From Rhizodiscina lignyota (Eukaryota; Ascomycota; Dothideomycetes; Aulographales; Rhizodiscinaceae): a stretch of DNA of 64,000 bases. Made by a program: the position numbers and the translations under genes. Below are positions 10,186 through 22,450 of the stretch, one piece after another. The stretch covers positions 1-64,000 of the forward strand of contig ML978133.1 of NCBI GenBank assembly GCA_010015805.1. Direction: 5' to 3'. Every line of letters begins with the position of its first letter. Within the stretch, counting starts at the first letter, position 1. The notes beneath the pieces were generated by a model. That model did no database searches. It was given only the letters and a program-made list of their open reading frames with translations, and had not been told where the DNA came from.

Positions 10186-11940
10186 TCATTTTGCCGCGCC
10201 GTTCTCAAGCTTCTGCTTCTTCACTGGCAGACTTGGCACCTTGAAACCTGCCTCATCCACCTTTCCGCCGCCATTCTGCTGTGGCATGGTACTGGGGCCG
10301 CCCCCAACCTGAGTGAATGTTCCGCTCTTAAACCACCTGTCCTCCTCTGCCTTCCTCTTCCTGCCCATCTCCGCCCTCACCTTCGGATCCACGAGCTCAA
10401 GCCCCTGTACCGGCGTGAAACTGATACTACTCTGCGTACCGGCAGCTCCAGCTTCCCCACTGCCAACACCGTGTGTTCTCAATCCATGCTTGGCAAGCAC
10501 TGAGCCAGTTCCTGGCCCTTGTCCAAAGCCACGAAGAGAAGAGGCCGCTCCACCGACGGGCGTCGCGCCGCCCCATCCCGGATTCTTCTTCGAGAGCTTA
10601 GCCTTGGTGCGCTGATCGACCTGCAACGCACGAATATTGCCCTCGTTCTGCTGGCCGATCATGCCGAGGCCCTTGGTTCCCTCGCCGGTGCCGTAGCCCA
10701 CTTCCGCCTCCTCTTTACCAAACGCCATCCTATTTTGCGCTTTGCGGAGATCCGTCATGGCGTATGCTTCCTTCGCTTTTCTGACTCGCCTTCCGCCACG
10801 CTTTCGAGACGGCTTGTCATCAGGAGCTGGAAGAGCACGTGGTCCCTTGTTCGGCGGAGGCTCGGTCAACTTGTCCAGTCTGTCGAGGCATTGTTGTTTC
10901 AGCTGCTCGCCTATTGCGCCGCCGGTATCATTTCCGCCGTAGTCGACTCGAGCAGCGAGTACTATCTTCGCAGACACGATGCGCATGGCTTGCTGCTTCA
11001 AGTCGCTGGGGATGCCTCTGATGATTGGAGAATTGTAGAGATAGCCTTGATGTCTGACGGGGCCGACGTTCGTTGCGAATGCACCGTGGGTTTCACGCGT
11101 GCTGCCTAACGCTGCAATGTTTGATGAAGGGGTCTTTGCGAGACCCATAAGGCCGCCTGCGACATTGAGCAGTTGAGCAGCAGTGAGAGAGCCGATCAGA
11201 ATGGTGAGATTGGGCGCGAAGATGTTCATGCGAGACTGGACATAGTCTGTAAGGATGTGCTTTGCCCGGTCAAGGTCCAGCGATTGCTGGCACGCCTTTC
11301 GTATAAGCGAGAGTTCTGAATCTGATAGAGATGCGCCCTTGGAAGTTGTCGCTTCGACCGTGACGACCATAAGAGTTGGCCCATCAAGGACAGTATTGAG
11401 GGGTGCTTGTACGATGTTGTCGGCGGAGGCGGACAGCGATTTCACATTGTCCATAGGGCCATTGCCAATGATTGCAACAGTTTTCGCATATTGTAGTGGA
11501 TTTTTGACGAGTGTCTCCAACTCGGGGAACCGCGTGGAGTAGTGATCGCGTATGAACTTGTGCAGCTGCACAATCTCGTTATCGATTTGCGTGGAGAGGG
11601 AGTTCGACTTGGTCAGGAGGGTGTATTCGGGGTCCTCTTCGATGCGGCCCATGGACACGGGTACGGCAGCGGCGTTCTGGAACTTCTCTATTTGCTCCAG
11701 TATCGGCTTGAGGGTCGCATTGAGACCTGTCGATGGTATTGTGCCTTTTGGGAGAGCCTCCATTGCAGCTTTTTCTTCTTCATCTTCATCCTCATCTTGC
11801 ATGCCTGTGTCCTCGTCCGCTTGCTCTCCCTCCAGCTCTGCATCGCCGCCTTCTTCGTTTGCGCCATCTTCTACCTCTTCCTCCAACTCCTCATCGGAGG
11901 CTTCGAGATCGGCGAGAAGCTCGTCTGCGACTGTCGCCAT
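10186..11940 (-). CDS. PRP31: U4/U6 snRNP protein Prp31
   Basis: Single-exon gene for 584 residues. The ATG at 11940 gives MATVADELLADLEASDEELE, the family's usual beginning. Prp31 binds the 15.5K/Snu13-U4 snRNA complex and holds the U4/U6.U5 tri-snRNP together in the nucleus. Domains in order: an acidic N-terminal stretch (about 10-65), the NOSIC/coiled-coil region (about 85-180), the Nop domain (about 180-310, with GSLTAAQLLNVAGGLMGLAK as the RNP-binding signature), a basic motif (KPSRKRGGRRVRKAKEAYAM), and the Prp31 C-terminal domain (to about 560). The length is normal for fungi. It is head to head with CLF1, another splicing factor, across 264 bp, which suggests co-expression. Confidence 0.97.
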   Translation of the reverse strand: MATVADELLADLEASDEELEEEVEDGANEEGGDAELEGEQADEDTGMQDEDEDEEEKAAMEALPKGTIPSTGLNATLKPILEQIEKFQNAAAVPVSMGRIEEDPEYTLLTKSNSLSTQIDNEIVQLHKFIRDHYSTRFPELETLVKNPLQYAKTVAIIGNGPMDNVKSLSASADNIVQAPLNTVLDGPTLMVVTVEATTSKGASLSDSELSLIRKACQQSLDLDRAKHILTDYVQSRMNIFAPNLTILIGSLTAAQLLNVAGGLMGLAKTPSSNIAALGSTRETHGAFATNVGPVRHQGYLYNSPIIRGIPSDLKQQAMRIVSAKIVLAARVDYGGNDTGGAIGEQLKQQCLDRLDKLTEPPPNKGPRALPAPDDKPSRKRGGRRVRKAKEAYAMTDLRKAQNRMAFGKEEAEVGYGTGEGTKGLGMIGQQNEGNIRALQVDQRTKAKLSKKNPGWGGATPVGGAASSLRGFGQGPGTGSVLAKHGLRTHGVGSGEAGAAGTQSSISFTPVQGLELVDPKVRAEMGRKRKAEEDRWFKSGTFTQVGGGPSTMPQQNGGGKVDEAGFKVPSLPVKKQKLENGAAK

Positions 11941-12204
11941 GTTAGAAAGCAACGAATGCGATTGTGGAACAAGTATACGTGAGGCTTGAAAAGCTGCTCT
12001 GCGGTCGCGAACTTTCTCACGCGCCACAGCTTGACAGGCGCCGGCTAATATTCGGCATGAGGCTGAACGCGTGAGAAGCTTTGGCCAAGCGCCACCTCCG
12101 CGACTTTTTCAAACCTCTATACAACCTCAACTTCACCATAGCCTCCCACTTACTCCACCCTTCCCTTCTCCCAGCTGCTGGATTGCAGCACCATCCCACT
12201 CACC
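11941..12204. promoter_or_regulatory. bidirectional promoter of PRP31 and CLF1
   Basis: Only 264 bp separate the two ATGs, so both transcripts must start here. The CLF1 side is strongly pyrimidine-rich (about 12140-12185), a common feature just upstream of fungal starts. No clear TATA box is seen. Shared control of two spliceosome genes is inference from the geometry. Confidence 0.7.
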
Positions 12205-14232
12205 ATGGAGTCCTCATCACGCGGCCCTCCAAGGGTCAAGAACAAGCAGGCCTCCGAAATCCAAATCTCCGCCGAGCAGCTTCTCCGCGAGGCCGTCGAC
12301 AGGCAGGAGACCGCCGTGCAGGCGCCCACTCAGCGCTTTGCGGACCTCGAAGAACTGCACGAGTACCAGGGCCGCAAGCGCAAGGAGTTCGAAGATTATG
12401 TCCGCCGCAACAGGATTAACATGAACAACTGGATGCGCTATGCCGCATGGGAGCTGGAGCAGAAGGAGTTCCGGCGCGCGCGCAGCATCTTTGAGCGCGC
12501 GCTGGATGTGGACCCCACGAGCGTGGTGCTGTGGATCAGGTACATCGAGGCGGAGATGAAGACGAGGAACATCAACCATGCGAGGAACCTGCTGGATCGC
12601 GCGGTGACGATCCTGCCGCGCATAGACAAGCTGTGGTACAAGTATGTGTACATGGAAGAGATGCTGGGGAACGTCCCCGGCACGAGGCAGGTTTTTGAGA
12701 GGTGGATGAGCTGGGAGCCTGACGAAAATGCTTGGAGTGCGTACATCAAGATGGAGATACGGTACAGGGAGTTCGACCGGGCGAGAGCGATATTCGAGCG
12801 CTTTACAGTGGTGCATCCGGAGCCAAAGAACTGGATCAAGTGGTCGCGATTCGAAGAAGAGAATGGGACAGCCGACACGGTTAGGGACGTCTTCGGCCTG
12901 GCCGTCGAGACATTGGGCGACGACTTCATGGACGAAAAGCTGTTCATGGCTTACGCGCGCTTCGAGTCGAAGCTCAAGGAGTACGAACGTGCAAGAGCGA
13001 TATACAAGTACGCTTTGGACCGAATGCCACGTTCCCAGTCCATGAACCTGCACAAGGCATATACGACATTTGAGAAGCAATTCGGCGACTCGACCGGCGT
13101 GGAAGACGTGGTCCTCGCCAAACGAAGAGTGCAGTACGAAGAACTTGTCAAGGAGAACCCCAAGAATTACGACGCATGGTTTGACTATGCCCGTTTGGAA
13201 GAGACGTCCAGGGATATGGGGCGAATCCAAGATGTATACGAGCGTGCCATTGCTCAAATACCACCGAGCCAAGAGAAGCGGCATTGGAGACGGTACATCT
13301 ACCTCTGGATATTCTACGCCCTCTGGGCAGAAATGGATAATAACGACGTCGAACGAGCACGGCAGATTTACCAGGAGTGCTTGAAGCTGATACCACACAA
13401 GAAATTCACATTCGCAAAAGTCTGGCTTCTGAAAGCACAGTTTGAAGTGCGGCAGTTACAGATCCAGACCGCGAGGAAGACTCTGGGTCAAGCAATCGGC
13501 ATGTGTCCCAAGGATAAGCTGTTCAAGGGTTATATCGAAATAGAGAAGTCCCTCTTTGAATTCTCGCGGTGCCGGACGTTGTATGAGAAGCTGATTGAGT
13601 TCAACCCTTCGAACTGCCAAGCATGGATTGACTTTTCAGTCCTCGAAACCAGCCTGGCGGACATTGATCGCGCAAGAGCAGTCTTTGCCCTGGCGGTTGA
13701 GCAGGAGCAGCTCGACATGCCGGAGCTGCTCTGGAAAGCCTACATCGACTTTGAAGAGAGCGAAGGGGAGTACGACAACGCGCGTGCGCTCTATGAGCGT
13801 CTCCTGGAGAAGACAGACCACCCCAAAGTCTGGATTTCATACGCCCACTTCGAAATCAATATCCCCGACCCAGACGCGCCGGAAGACGAGACAGAAGAAG
13901 ACGCGCCGATCAGCAACGAGACCAAGGTACGCGCAAGGTCGATCTTCGAGCGCGCGTACAACATATTCAAGGAGAAGGATCTGAGCGAGGAGCGCGTGGC
14001 GCTGCTGAATGCGTGGAAGAGCTTCGAGCAGATGTACGGCAGCGAGGAGGAGCAGGACAAGGTGGAGAAGATGATGCCGAGGCGCCGTAGGAGGAAGAGA
14101 GTGGCGGACGACGGGCAGGAGGAGGAGTACTTCGATTACGTGTTCCCCGCGGACGACCAGAGGGAGGCGGGGCTGTCGAAGTTGTTGGCTATGGCGCAGA
14201 AATGGAAAGAGGGTCAGAATGGAGATGCGTAG
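12205..14232 (+). CDS. CLF1: pre-mRNA-splicing factor Clf1/Syf3 (crooked-neck)
   Basis: Single-exon gene for 675 residues, the standard length for Clf1 orthologues. The protein is a HAT-repeat (half-a-TPR) superhelix and a scaffold of the Prp19-associated (NTC) complex that helps activate the spliceosome. Characteristic repeats run from about residue 55 to 600, for example [20 protein letters not shown] near the start, with the recurring W...Y...E...RAR/IYERAL pattern. An acidic stretch (about 560-575) and a basic tail segment ([10 protein letters not shown], about 620-629) follow. It shares a short divergent promoter with PRP31. Long open frames on the opposite strand are shadows of its GC-rich codons. 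Confidence 0.97.
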   Translation: MESSSRGPPRVKNKQASEIQISAEQLLREAVDRQETAVQAPTQRFADLEELHEYQGRKRKEFEDYVRRNRINMNNWMRYAAWELEQKEFRRARSIFERALDVDPTSVVLWIRYIEAEMKTRNINHARNLLDRAVTILPRIDKLWYKYVYMEEMLGNVPGTRQVFERWMSWEPDENAWSAYIKMEIRYREFDRARAIFERFTVVHPEPKNWIKWSRFEEENGTADTVRDVFGLAVETLGDDFMDEKLFMAYARFESKLKEYERARAIYKYALDRMPRSQSMNLHKAYTTFEKQFGDSTGVEDVVLAKRRVQYEELVKENPKNYDAWFDYARLEETSRDMGRIQDVYERAIAQIPPSQEKRHWRRYIYLWIFYALWAEMDNNDVERARQIYQECLKLIPHKKFTFAKVWLLKAQFEVRQLQIQTARKTLGQAIGMCPKDKLFKGYIEIEKSLFEFSRCRTLYEKLIEFNPSNCQAWIDFSVLETSLADIDRARAVFALAVEQEQLDMPELLWKAYIDFEESEGEYDNARALYERLLEKTDHPKVWISYAHFEINIPDPDAPEDETEEDAPISNETKVRARSIFERAYNIFKEKDLSEERVALLNAWKSFEQMYGSEEEQDKVEKMMPRRRRRKRVADDGQEEEYFDYVFPADDQREAGLSKLLAMAQKWKEGQNGDA

Positions 14233-15151
14233 TTTTATATGGGATGGAAGGGTTTTGTGAGAGCAGTTGGGGAGTTGGAAAGCATGGAGGGGCGATGTTT
14301 GGACGTTCTTCAATACCCACGATTAGCTGCTGTGATTAGAGACTTTACACCTGCTGAGGTTCCGACATTGTATGTGGCTGTATGAATAGCCTCGCGAGTC
14401 CCCTTTCCCAGTCGGGCAACAATGATCTTGGAGCGTCAGTGGCTCTAAATCCTCGTGTTCTCTCAACAGTAGCAAAATCCTTAAGATTATACCCCGTGTA
14501 ATTGATGCCGTTCATCCCCGCAAGGGGAGAGCATGACCTCCAAGCTGAAGCGTCTTCAACGCGACATACCCACGCCGCCACCTCCAGCTCCTCCACACGC
14601 CACGACCCAATGGCGTTGGGACTCGCTTACGCAGTGTGGGGAATTGTCCAGAGCCGCGCAGGAGGCCAAGGGATGAATAAGACAGTCTTTACTTCAGACC
14701 ATCATCAGTGTTGGCGGGAACGGAGAGCTGGCCGAGCGAATGTAGGAAAAGGCGGTTCTGCGGATTCGTACGACGGAGGTGGTCGGCCCATCGTCGGAGT
14801 AGGCGACGAGATAAGAAACGACGATTCCTCAGTTCCTCCTCGGGAATTTCTGAGATTAGAGATTTGGTTCTTCTTGTTAAAAGGTTGGGTGCTTCTCAAT
14901 ATTAAATATTTCGTTTCTTAACCAGAGGCTTTTTTGAGACTTGCCTGGTCGCAGGGGTGCACCAATTGATCGCGCGCAAAGCGACTTAAGCCGATTGGAG
15001 TAAGGAGGAGGCCCACAATAGTCTTGGATTTCATTATCAAAGGAATTCGAGAGCGAATTGGGTCAGTAGAAGCCTGTGTGGTTTGGATCCAATTTATTTA
15101 AGAGCACGGCTTTGGCAGACAGTGTAGAGATTATCGAATCTATTTTCAACG
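14233..15151. other. intergenic region
   Basis: About 0.9 kb between CLF1 and the dehydrogenase. Several short overlapping frames but no motif or plausible exon chain. The right third should hold the dehydrogenase promoter. Confidence 0.5.
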
Positions 15152-16557
15152 ATGGGCAGCATGGGAAAGCCAAAAGCGCTGCTGCTGGGGATCATCGACC
15201 AGTGAGTCAGAGCGAATGTTCAGAAGTAGAGAGTGTATTTCTAAGGTCCTACTAGTGCGCAAGAATCATGGAATAAGCTGTCTGAGACCGCAGAGCTCAT
15301 GACACCGAATGCCCGCAGCCGAGAGGAGTTTATTGAGGAGTGTAAGAGCGGGAGATTCGATGGAGTCGTGGCGGCATACAGGACATTTGCCAGCTTCGCG
15401 ATCACGGGGCAGATTGACAAGGACTTGGTGCCGCATTTCCCTGAGTCGTTGAAATTCATATGCAACAATGGTATGTTGTTGGATTCTCTTAGTAGCTCCT
15501 GATCTCTCGTGGGCCCCCGACAGATGTCGTGCAAACGCTTTCCAGCAGCTTTTGAGAGCTGTCTCTATGGGGCTGCCTTCACTAGAGTTGGTCGAAAGCT
15601 TTAGCGGTTTATGAGTCGATACCCACGATACCGACGTGGACTTAACGATCACTTACTCCCTGCAGGCGCCGGTTACGATCAGGTCGACATTCCCGCCTGC
15701 AGCAGTCGTGGGATTCTCGTTTCCAACGTCCCCAAGATGGTCGACGATGCGACTGCCGACACGAACATGTTCTTAATCCTCGGTGCGCTGCGCGCCTTCA
15801 ACGTCAGCATGATCAACCTCCGCAACGGATCTTGGCGAGGCCATCCACCGCCGCCTCTCGGCCACGATCCTCAAGGTAAAGTCCTCGGTATCTTAGGAAT
15901 GGGGGGTATTGGGAGGAATCTGAAGAAGAAGGCCGAAGCGTTCGACATGAAGGTGATCTACTACAACAGGAAGAAGCTGAGCGACGAGCTGTCTGGCGGA
16001 GCGGAGTACGTGAGCTTCGACGAGCTGCTCGCGAGGAGTGATGTGCTGAGCTTGAACTTGCCACTGAATGTGAGTTAGTCCTTGCATTTCGCTTGAGAGC
16101 GCCTGGAGCGCCTATCACACGGGATTGACGGGGTGAAACCGGCAGCCCCACACGCGGCATACCATCTCGACGAAGGAGTTTGAGAAGATGAAGATGGGCG
16201 TCGTGATCGTCAACACCGCTCGCGGCGCTGTGATGGACGAGGACGCGCTTGTCAAAGCGCTGGATAGTGGTAAGGTGTGGTCGGCGGGGCTTGACGTGTA
16301 TGAGGAGGAGCCCAAGATACATCCGGGTCTGGTAGCGAACCCGCATGTCTGCCTGCTGCCACACATGGGCACTTGGACCGTCGAGGTGCGTGGGGCTCAT
16401 ACAAAAGTTAAAAGTATTAAACGGGACAAAATCCCGGGCTAACGATGACTCGCAGACTCAAACGAAGATGGAGGAGTGGAACATAGGGAATGTTAGAGCA
16501 GCGCTGGAGAAAGGGAAGCTGAATAATGTGGTACCCGAACAGGCCGAGATGGTTTGA
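15152..16557 (+). CDS. D-isomer-specific 2-hydroxyacid dehydrogenase
   Basis: Five exons (15152-15201, 15256-15470, 15666-16069, 16146-16385, 16456-16557) give 336 residues, normal for the glyoxylate/hydroxypyruvate-reductase branch. It should reduce a 2-keto acid with NAD(P)H, probably in the cytosol. The nucleotide-binding motif GMGGIG is at 166-171. The catalytic trio is visible as Arg in NTARGAVMDE (R249), Glu in GLDVYEEEP (E278) and His in LLPHMGT (H296). All four joins preserve the frame and restore conserved blocks such as NNGAGYDQVD and PLNPHTRHTIS. Intron 2 is long (195 nt). The exact substrate cannot be told from sequence. Confidence 0.93.
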
Positions 16558-19289
16558 ACTTTGGACATTGCGATGAATGGGAGAATTTCATTGGAGAGTT
16601 TCAATAGACTTGAAGATTGGTAGGGCTGCAGTCAGGTTTCCGGGGTACTGTGATAGCTCCGAGACAGCTGCTGCCGGGCCGCAACCGCCATATAACGGGA
16701 TGTAGCTATAGAGATAGACTTATGGCCATGGATTGATAGACCCTGGACGAGCTGGATGAAAGAGACTTTGTGACAGACCTATAGTGTGTTACAGAAAGGC
16801 TGCGGTTTGGCAGATGGTGCTGCCATCTGCGGAGACTTTCGTGCAACACCACGCGATGGGAAGTCTGACATGTAAGATAGCCAGCCATGAATATGATATG
16901 CAGTGGAGCAGTTTGCTATGACACAAGGGTGCGTGGCTCCTCAACGGGTTCCTGCAGATCAACGGCCATGCAGGACTCCGGCGAACGAGTGCCTTGGCGA
17001 TCAGCACTATTCGTTATATGTAATTCTCAAGCGTGACGATCGCACGCGTGATACGTGCAGATGAAGATTCGGATTTCGAACGTACGTTCAGCTGTCGGCA
17101 AATTTCGTCGTAAGTACCGACGCCACCACGTAAATGGTACTGACTCGGCTTGCATGCGGAGGCCCGGGGTTCGGCCACTGATCGAAGCTTGCACGTCCTG
17201 CATTTAGCCGCCAGCGCGAATGGCATGCAGAGCGTGTGTAACAAGTGGTTGCAACGCGGAAAGTAGCCCTTTGAGACGAAGGGTGAATTACTCAGGTCCA
17301 CGACACTGTCGAGTCGACAATCAAACTTCCTGCAGGTGGGCGGGTGCACACGCGAAAACGCAGTGGACAGCCGCCAGCTGCAGGGTTCGTGACGAATCCG
17401 ATAGTGCGAGAAACAATATAGCTAGGAGGCATCCAATGTAGCATCCAATGTAGCATCCAATGTCGAGCGCAATCATTAGCATCTCGATGCGAGGGAGACG
17501 TGAGAAAAGCAATAAGACGAGAGATGAGACCGGGAAAGGGCGTCGGCATATATGGACGTTCAGTCAAAACAGCGCGCCTCTCCTGGCAGCGCGATGCGAA
17601 GAAAAGCATCTGCCCTGGCTCTGCAGTCTGCACGCCTCGAAGGATGCACAAAAGCTACGCGGCGGTACGGGAGTCCCTGCAAATGTTTCATCATCCAGTA
17701 GAACTTGGACCGAAATGGCGGAGCGTTGCACCAACAGCACTAGGGTGCCTTGAGAAGATAGAGCCAGCGCTTGCTCCATGGGTCGGGGCGGACTGCATTT
17801 ATACTGAGAGCTGCAGCTGAAAAACAACGAAGAGCGCGAGCGAGGGTGGCATTGTGCTGCTGATCGTCTGGAAAGAGAAGTGCGCGCCGAGGTGGATGGA
17901 ACGGCAGGCGGCGGATCTGATCCGTTCGTGCTATCGTCTTATGTCTTCTACTTTGTAAGTGAGCGTCTGGCCCAGCAAGCGGTGAAGTGGTGCTGTGCTG
18001 GCAGCGAATTCAAGCTGGCAGCAGAGCTCGGCGGCATCCCTGCTGCGATCGCGAGTATCGAGCTCAAAACGGCCTCCCTGTCGCCGTTTAAGCGAAGCCG
18101 TCAACCCCAGGACGGAAGGGAGTTATTTCTGGGACGTGCTGGCAGAATTATACTCGCTTGCAGCGCCTCTTCCCCAGCCTCTGCTGCTAGTGTACAGGTG
18201 CGCTCCCTGCCGTCTCCTTGCACGCGTCCCAGAGATCTTACGCTCTCGAAACCGGAATCCCCGCTCGTGACCGTTGACGTCTTGCGGTTCATGTGCCTCA
18301 ACAACGATGCATATGCCCCTCAAATAGCCGGAGGATGCATCTCTGCGGCCAGCCGGGGCATCGTGTCGCAAGGAGGCGACTACCGAGCGGCTGCAGATGG
18401 AAATTTGGCAAAAGCTTCATGGCGATCAGTCAATAGGCCACTATACGATAGAGTGAATCAAAGCACGTCGAGATGGCCTCCGCCAGCCAGGAATCAATTC
18501 CGGTTCGCCCAAAGCGACCACTCGCTGCTCGATTGGGCGACCGGAAGACGGCGCGCGGGACAGGGCAGGGGAGGGCGCGATGCTGTTATGTCCCGCCGCG
18601 CACCGCGATCATTATTGTGTTTATTGACAATTGAATAGCTAGAGATTGTAATTACTGACGTCCCTCGGTTTCAATACGCCGCGCGCAGCCGCGTGCATTC
18701 CACCACGCAGCGCCCCCTGCAAAGCTGCGTTCCTGTGTCGACAGAGAGTGACGGTGGAGGGCAGGCAGCCGAGGGGGCGAGGCGGCTGTCAAGGGCGCGT
18801 ATCGGCGGGCAGCAAGGTGAAGCTGCGCAGCAGGAGGCGAGCAAGGAAGTGGAGGATCGCATTCAGATCCATTATCAAGGGCTCTCCGCTCTTGGCGTCT
18901 AGATTCTGCGCGCAGCTCCACCTCGCGCGCTGCGTTGGGCCAGCGTTGCGTCGCAGCGGCGAGCACTGCTTGCGCATCTGCAGGGAAGCGTCTCGCTTCA
19001 AGGATACGCCTCGTTCCCGAAAAGCCGCCCGCAGGCGTGCACACCTAGCTTTGCGTCTTTTGTCCGCCGTCACCTGAATCGAACGGCCATCCGAACGCGT
19101 GCGGCGCAGAAACGTGGGCCAGAGATCGGACTTTATACTCTGAACACACTGACACCACGCCCCCCGGCGCCAATTCCTGGAGCCGCTGCTCGTCTAATCA
19201 CCGGCCATCGCACGCTGCACTCTCCATGCGCCCCAGCATCGCCGTCTGCTAAAAGGCGCTGGCTCGGTCGCTTGCTGCTCGCCTCCCTC
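16558..19289. other. long region upstream of the Zn2Cys6 regulator
   Basis: About 2.7 kb without a supportable gene. It is GC-rich from about 17.9 to 19.3 kb and carries long chance frames on both strands (for example 17880-18638, plus, which has no ATG at its head). The pyrimidine-rich, ATG-poor stretch before 19290 looks like a long leader. A small 12-bp tandem repeat lies at 17429-17463. Confidence 0.5.
17429..17463 (+). repeat. 12-bp tandem repeat, nearly three units
   Basis: GCATCCAATGTA is repeated twice and followed by an 11-base third unit without any mismatch. No gene overlaps it. Perfect identity suggests recent slippage. Confidence 0.85.
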
Positions 19290-21378
19290 ATGACCACGAA
19301 TAATGCGCCGCAAACACGGCACCAGCAAACCTCCTACCCTTCGCCGCACTCCTACCCTTCACCGTCGATGCAACCCACCTACACCTACCCTCCGCCGTCC
19401 GGCCAAGCACAACCCGAGCCGTATCGCGCCTCGCCTACTGCCTCCAATGTCTCGCTGCCCTCGCTCAATCTCCCTCCAATTCGTGCCATCGATGCTCAAT
19501 CGCAGCCGCCGCCGCAACAACAACACCATCCACCACAGCAGTCAGCACCGCCAGCCCACACCCAGAGCGGCTCCCCATTGCCGCCGCCGCCAGCAACAAT
19601 GAGCGGCTACTATCCCCAGCAGGCCCATGGAATGCAAAATCTCGTCCAGCCCATGGGCATCACCTCGTCGCCGCAGCCATTGGGCATGCGCTATCCGTTG
19701 CCCGCGCAGGGCCAAGACCAGAGGATAATGTCTGGCGGGAGGCACAAGAAGGAGATCAAGCGGAGGACCAAGACGGGCTGCCTGACGTGTCGCAAGCGCA
19801 GGATAAAGGTACGCGACTCCAATTTCGCATCTCCAGCAGTCGTTTGGCGTTGCGCGCAGATCTCCCATGCGGATGATGTTGATGCAGTCCTTGGTTGCCT
19901 CGACTTTCCCTCCGAGGCTCGTTTAACGAAGCGAGCGCCAGAAGCGATCCTTCGCTTCCAAACCTCAACTTAACCGCATTTATTTCCCACAACGCCAATT
20001 TTAAGCGTGTCAGCGTGCTAACTACCACCTATTCTTGTAGTGCGACGAAGCCCATCCGACGTGCCGCAATTGTCAAAAGTCTAAACGCGAGTGTCTTGGG
20101 TACGATCCAATCTTTAAACCCCAAGCTAGTCCAGCAAATTTACAACCCGCTCCAAGCGCCTCACCAACCGGAACTCCCTCGTCCAACATTCCTCTTCCAT
20201 CCGCACCAGCATATCCAAACGTACCACAAGGTTACAACCCTCCGACCGCCCCCGGCTACGCGCAGGCCCCAGCGCAGCAACAGCCCGGTGCTGCATCAAG
20301 CTCCTACGACTTTGGGCCGGCCATAGATCCTGCATTGGCCGCTGCGGAGATGCAGCACGCGCAGTCACATCTTGAATTGGCAAGTTCACACAGAGCGCCT
20401 CCTCAAACCACGCGATCACAGCCCGGAACAGATGGACGTAAGTGAAGTGCCAATTCTAAACCAGACTGCAAGTACGATGCATCTTCTAAAATTGTAGGTA
20501 TAGGACCAAGAGTTCGGTTAGATGACTTGCATACCATTTCCGGTGTGGCGCCGCCTTCCCCGGTACCACGAACAGCGCCGCCATCCGAAGCCGCCATTGA
20601 GGAGGTGAAACTACTCTATCATCGAGATTATGCGCCGGGTCTGGATAAGTTCCTCGAGACGACTTGGTACTCTCAAAGAAGCTGGCCCAAGCTGATCCAC
20701 GACGGGCCGTTGTTCGACCTATTCATCCAAATGCTGGATCGCTTCAGAGCAGTGAAGAGCGACGATTATCGAGGCGCGCAACTAATACGGAGCTTAGAGA
20801 CGAAGGTGGTGTGGAGGCTCCTCTGCATGCCACGCTCACCTCATGCAGCAGCGAATGGCGTTACAGGGGCGCCTTCGCCTGAAGAAGCACTCCAGCTCCT
20901 GGAAGCACAAAAGCGACTCGATGCGTTCGAGGCGCTCCTCACACACACCACACTCGACCGTAACCCGCTTCTTGACGTCCATTATCAAGAATCTCTCCAA
21001 ACCCTGAAGTATTGGGAGGTCGAGTTCTGGCGGCTGCTCGGCCAAATCGTATCCCGGATGCCGACGCCAGCTTCCAACTCAGAAGCGCCGGTGCCACAGC
21101 TATCACTCGACGACATGATGCAGGCGTGCCGCAATATCTTGAGCATGCTTGAGAACAGAGACGTGCTATATTCCATGCTGGTGTGCAGGGTCTTCGGCTC
21201 ACGCTTACCAGGCTGGCCGGACATAAAAGAAGTGTTTAATACGGACCAGGAGGATCCGAGACTGAAGGTCTTTATCGGCAAAAAGTTTTTAGAGGAGGAA
21301 GCGGGCGGGAAAGGTACGAACCAGGTCGTGCAGCGCATGTGCGACATGGCCGTCAGGAGCTGGACCCTCGGGCGATGA
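19290..21378 (+). CDS. Zn(II)2Cys6 transcription factor
   Basis: Three exons (19290-19808, 20041-20437, 20498-21378) give 598 residues. Residues 1-150 are Pro/Gln/Ser-rich and disordered. A basic lead (KKEIKRRTKT) precedes the binuclear cluster C164-x2-C167-x6-C174-x6-C181-x2-C184-x6-C191, which is complete and binds DNA through two zinc ions. A second Pro/Ala/Gln-rich linker (about 200-315) follows, then a helical C-terminal region (about 340-598) typical of fungal regulators. Intron 1 (232 nt) falls exactly between the second and third cysteines, in phase 0, with a GCTAAC branch site shortly before its end. The regulator's targets are not apparent; no metabolic cluster adjoins it. Confidence 0.93.
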
Positions 21379-22450
21379 AATGACTTTTCTGCTTCCTTTT
21401 TTTATGTCCCTTCCTGCTCCGCCTTTTCCAAACGGCTGCGATTTTTTTGTTTTATGCAAAGAATGGCGCGTGTGCTCTTATGTACGATGGGAAAAGGAAA
21501 GAGATGTGAAACACGAACCTTGCTGCTTTCGCGCAAGGGACACAACTACGGCCTGCCTTTTTCTTTTTTCTTCTTCTACGCTTCTTTTCCCGCTCTTCAG
21601 CGTCGGCATGGGGTGGGAGTTGATATTATATTTTCCTGCGCACTGGCATCTGGAGGGGCATTTTCACGAGAGCGCGCTGTATCAGTAGTCTAAGATTCTC
21701 ACGGGCCGGGGTGACGTGATCCAAGCTTCCTTGCTTTAATTAGGAAGCAGAACTGAATACCATAATGCATAGTCAAGTCAAAAGAAACGTCCTGTCTGCA
21801 TTAAGCTTCTGCTCTGGTCGAGCGGAAGTGGTTAGGAGAAGCTCGGCAAAGTGTGGCAGCTCCTCGCGCCAGTAATTCCGATCGACATAACTACCTAATC
21901 GAGTACCTTTAAAGGCGTCGCTGTACGCCACATCTGGTAAGCTTGTCCACGCGCGGAAATCTTCTTCGGAACCTTTCCATAGTAGAGCCTCATGCGTGCT
22001 TCCAGTTTCAGCCTAATAAGTCTTCTTCATTCCGCTCAGCTTCTGAATCTGTTTCGGCGGCTCGTCATGCCGCAGATGACGGCGTCTCTTTTACTCCCGC
22101 CTCCACACAACGCCTCCAGGCAGAGTAGCGACGGATATCATATCAATTGCTTAGAATTTGTCATGCTGCCCATTTTCTTGCGATCTTTCTGGCTCCGAGC
22201 GCGCCCTGCTACAACTTACAAGCCTGAGCAAGTAGAATCCTTCAGCCGCTGAGAGGCCAGTTCCGTAGCCCATCCAGCGGACAAGCGAGTTTAGCGATGA
22301 TGCTCAAAACATCACTGTTTCCTCTTTCGAGTATTCCTTTCCTTATTTGCGCAGTATAAGTCGCTGTCGAATGTTGCAGCAGTTTTTCTCTCCAGTCTTC
22401 AAAGCTTCTAGAACCACGTCTACTTATTCTCGACAAAATCGATTGCAAGG
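21379..22450. other. intergenic region
   Basis: About 1.1 kb with T-rich sequence after the regulator (likely 3' UTR) and the promoter of the glutathione transferase at the right. No gene, tRNA or repeat is visible. Confidence 0.5.

Noticed and set aside
12217-13398. 393-codon minus-strand frame opposite CLF1
   Set aside because: Antisense shadow of GC-rich CLF1 codons; no domain and no independent start context.
14708-14760. tRNA-Ser/Leu-like GCTGGCCGAGCG string
   Set aside because: The rest of the tRNA, including T arm and acceptor stem, is missing.
17880-18638. 252-codon plus-strand frame in the region before the Zn2Cys6 gene
   Set aside because: No ATG at its head, no motif, competing frames on both strands; explained by high GC.
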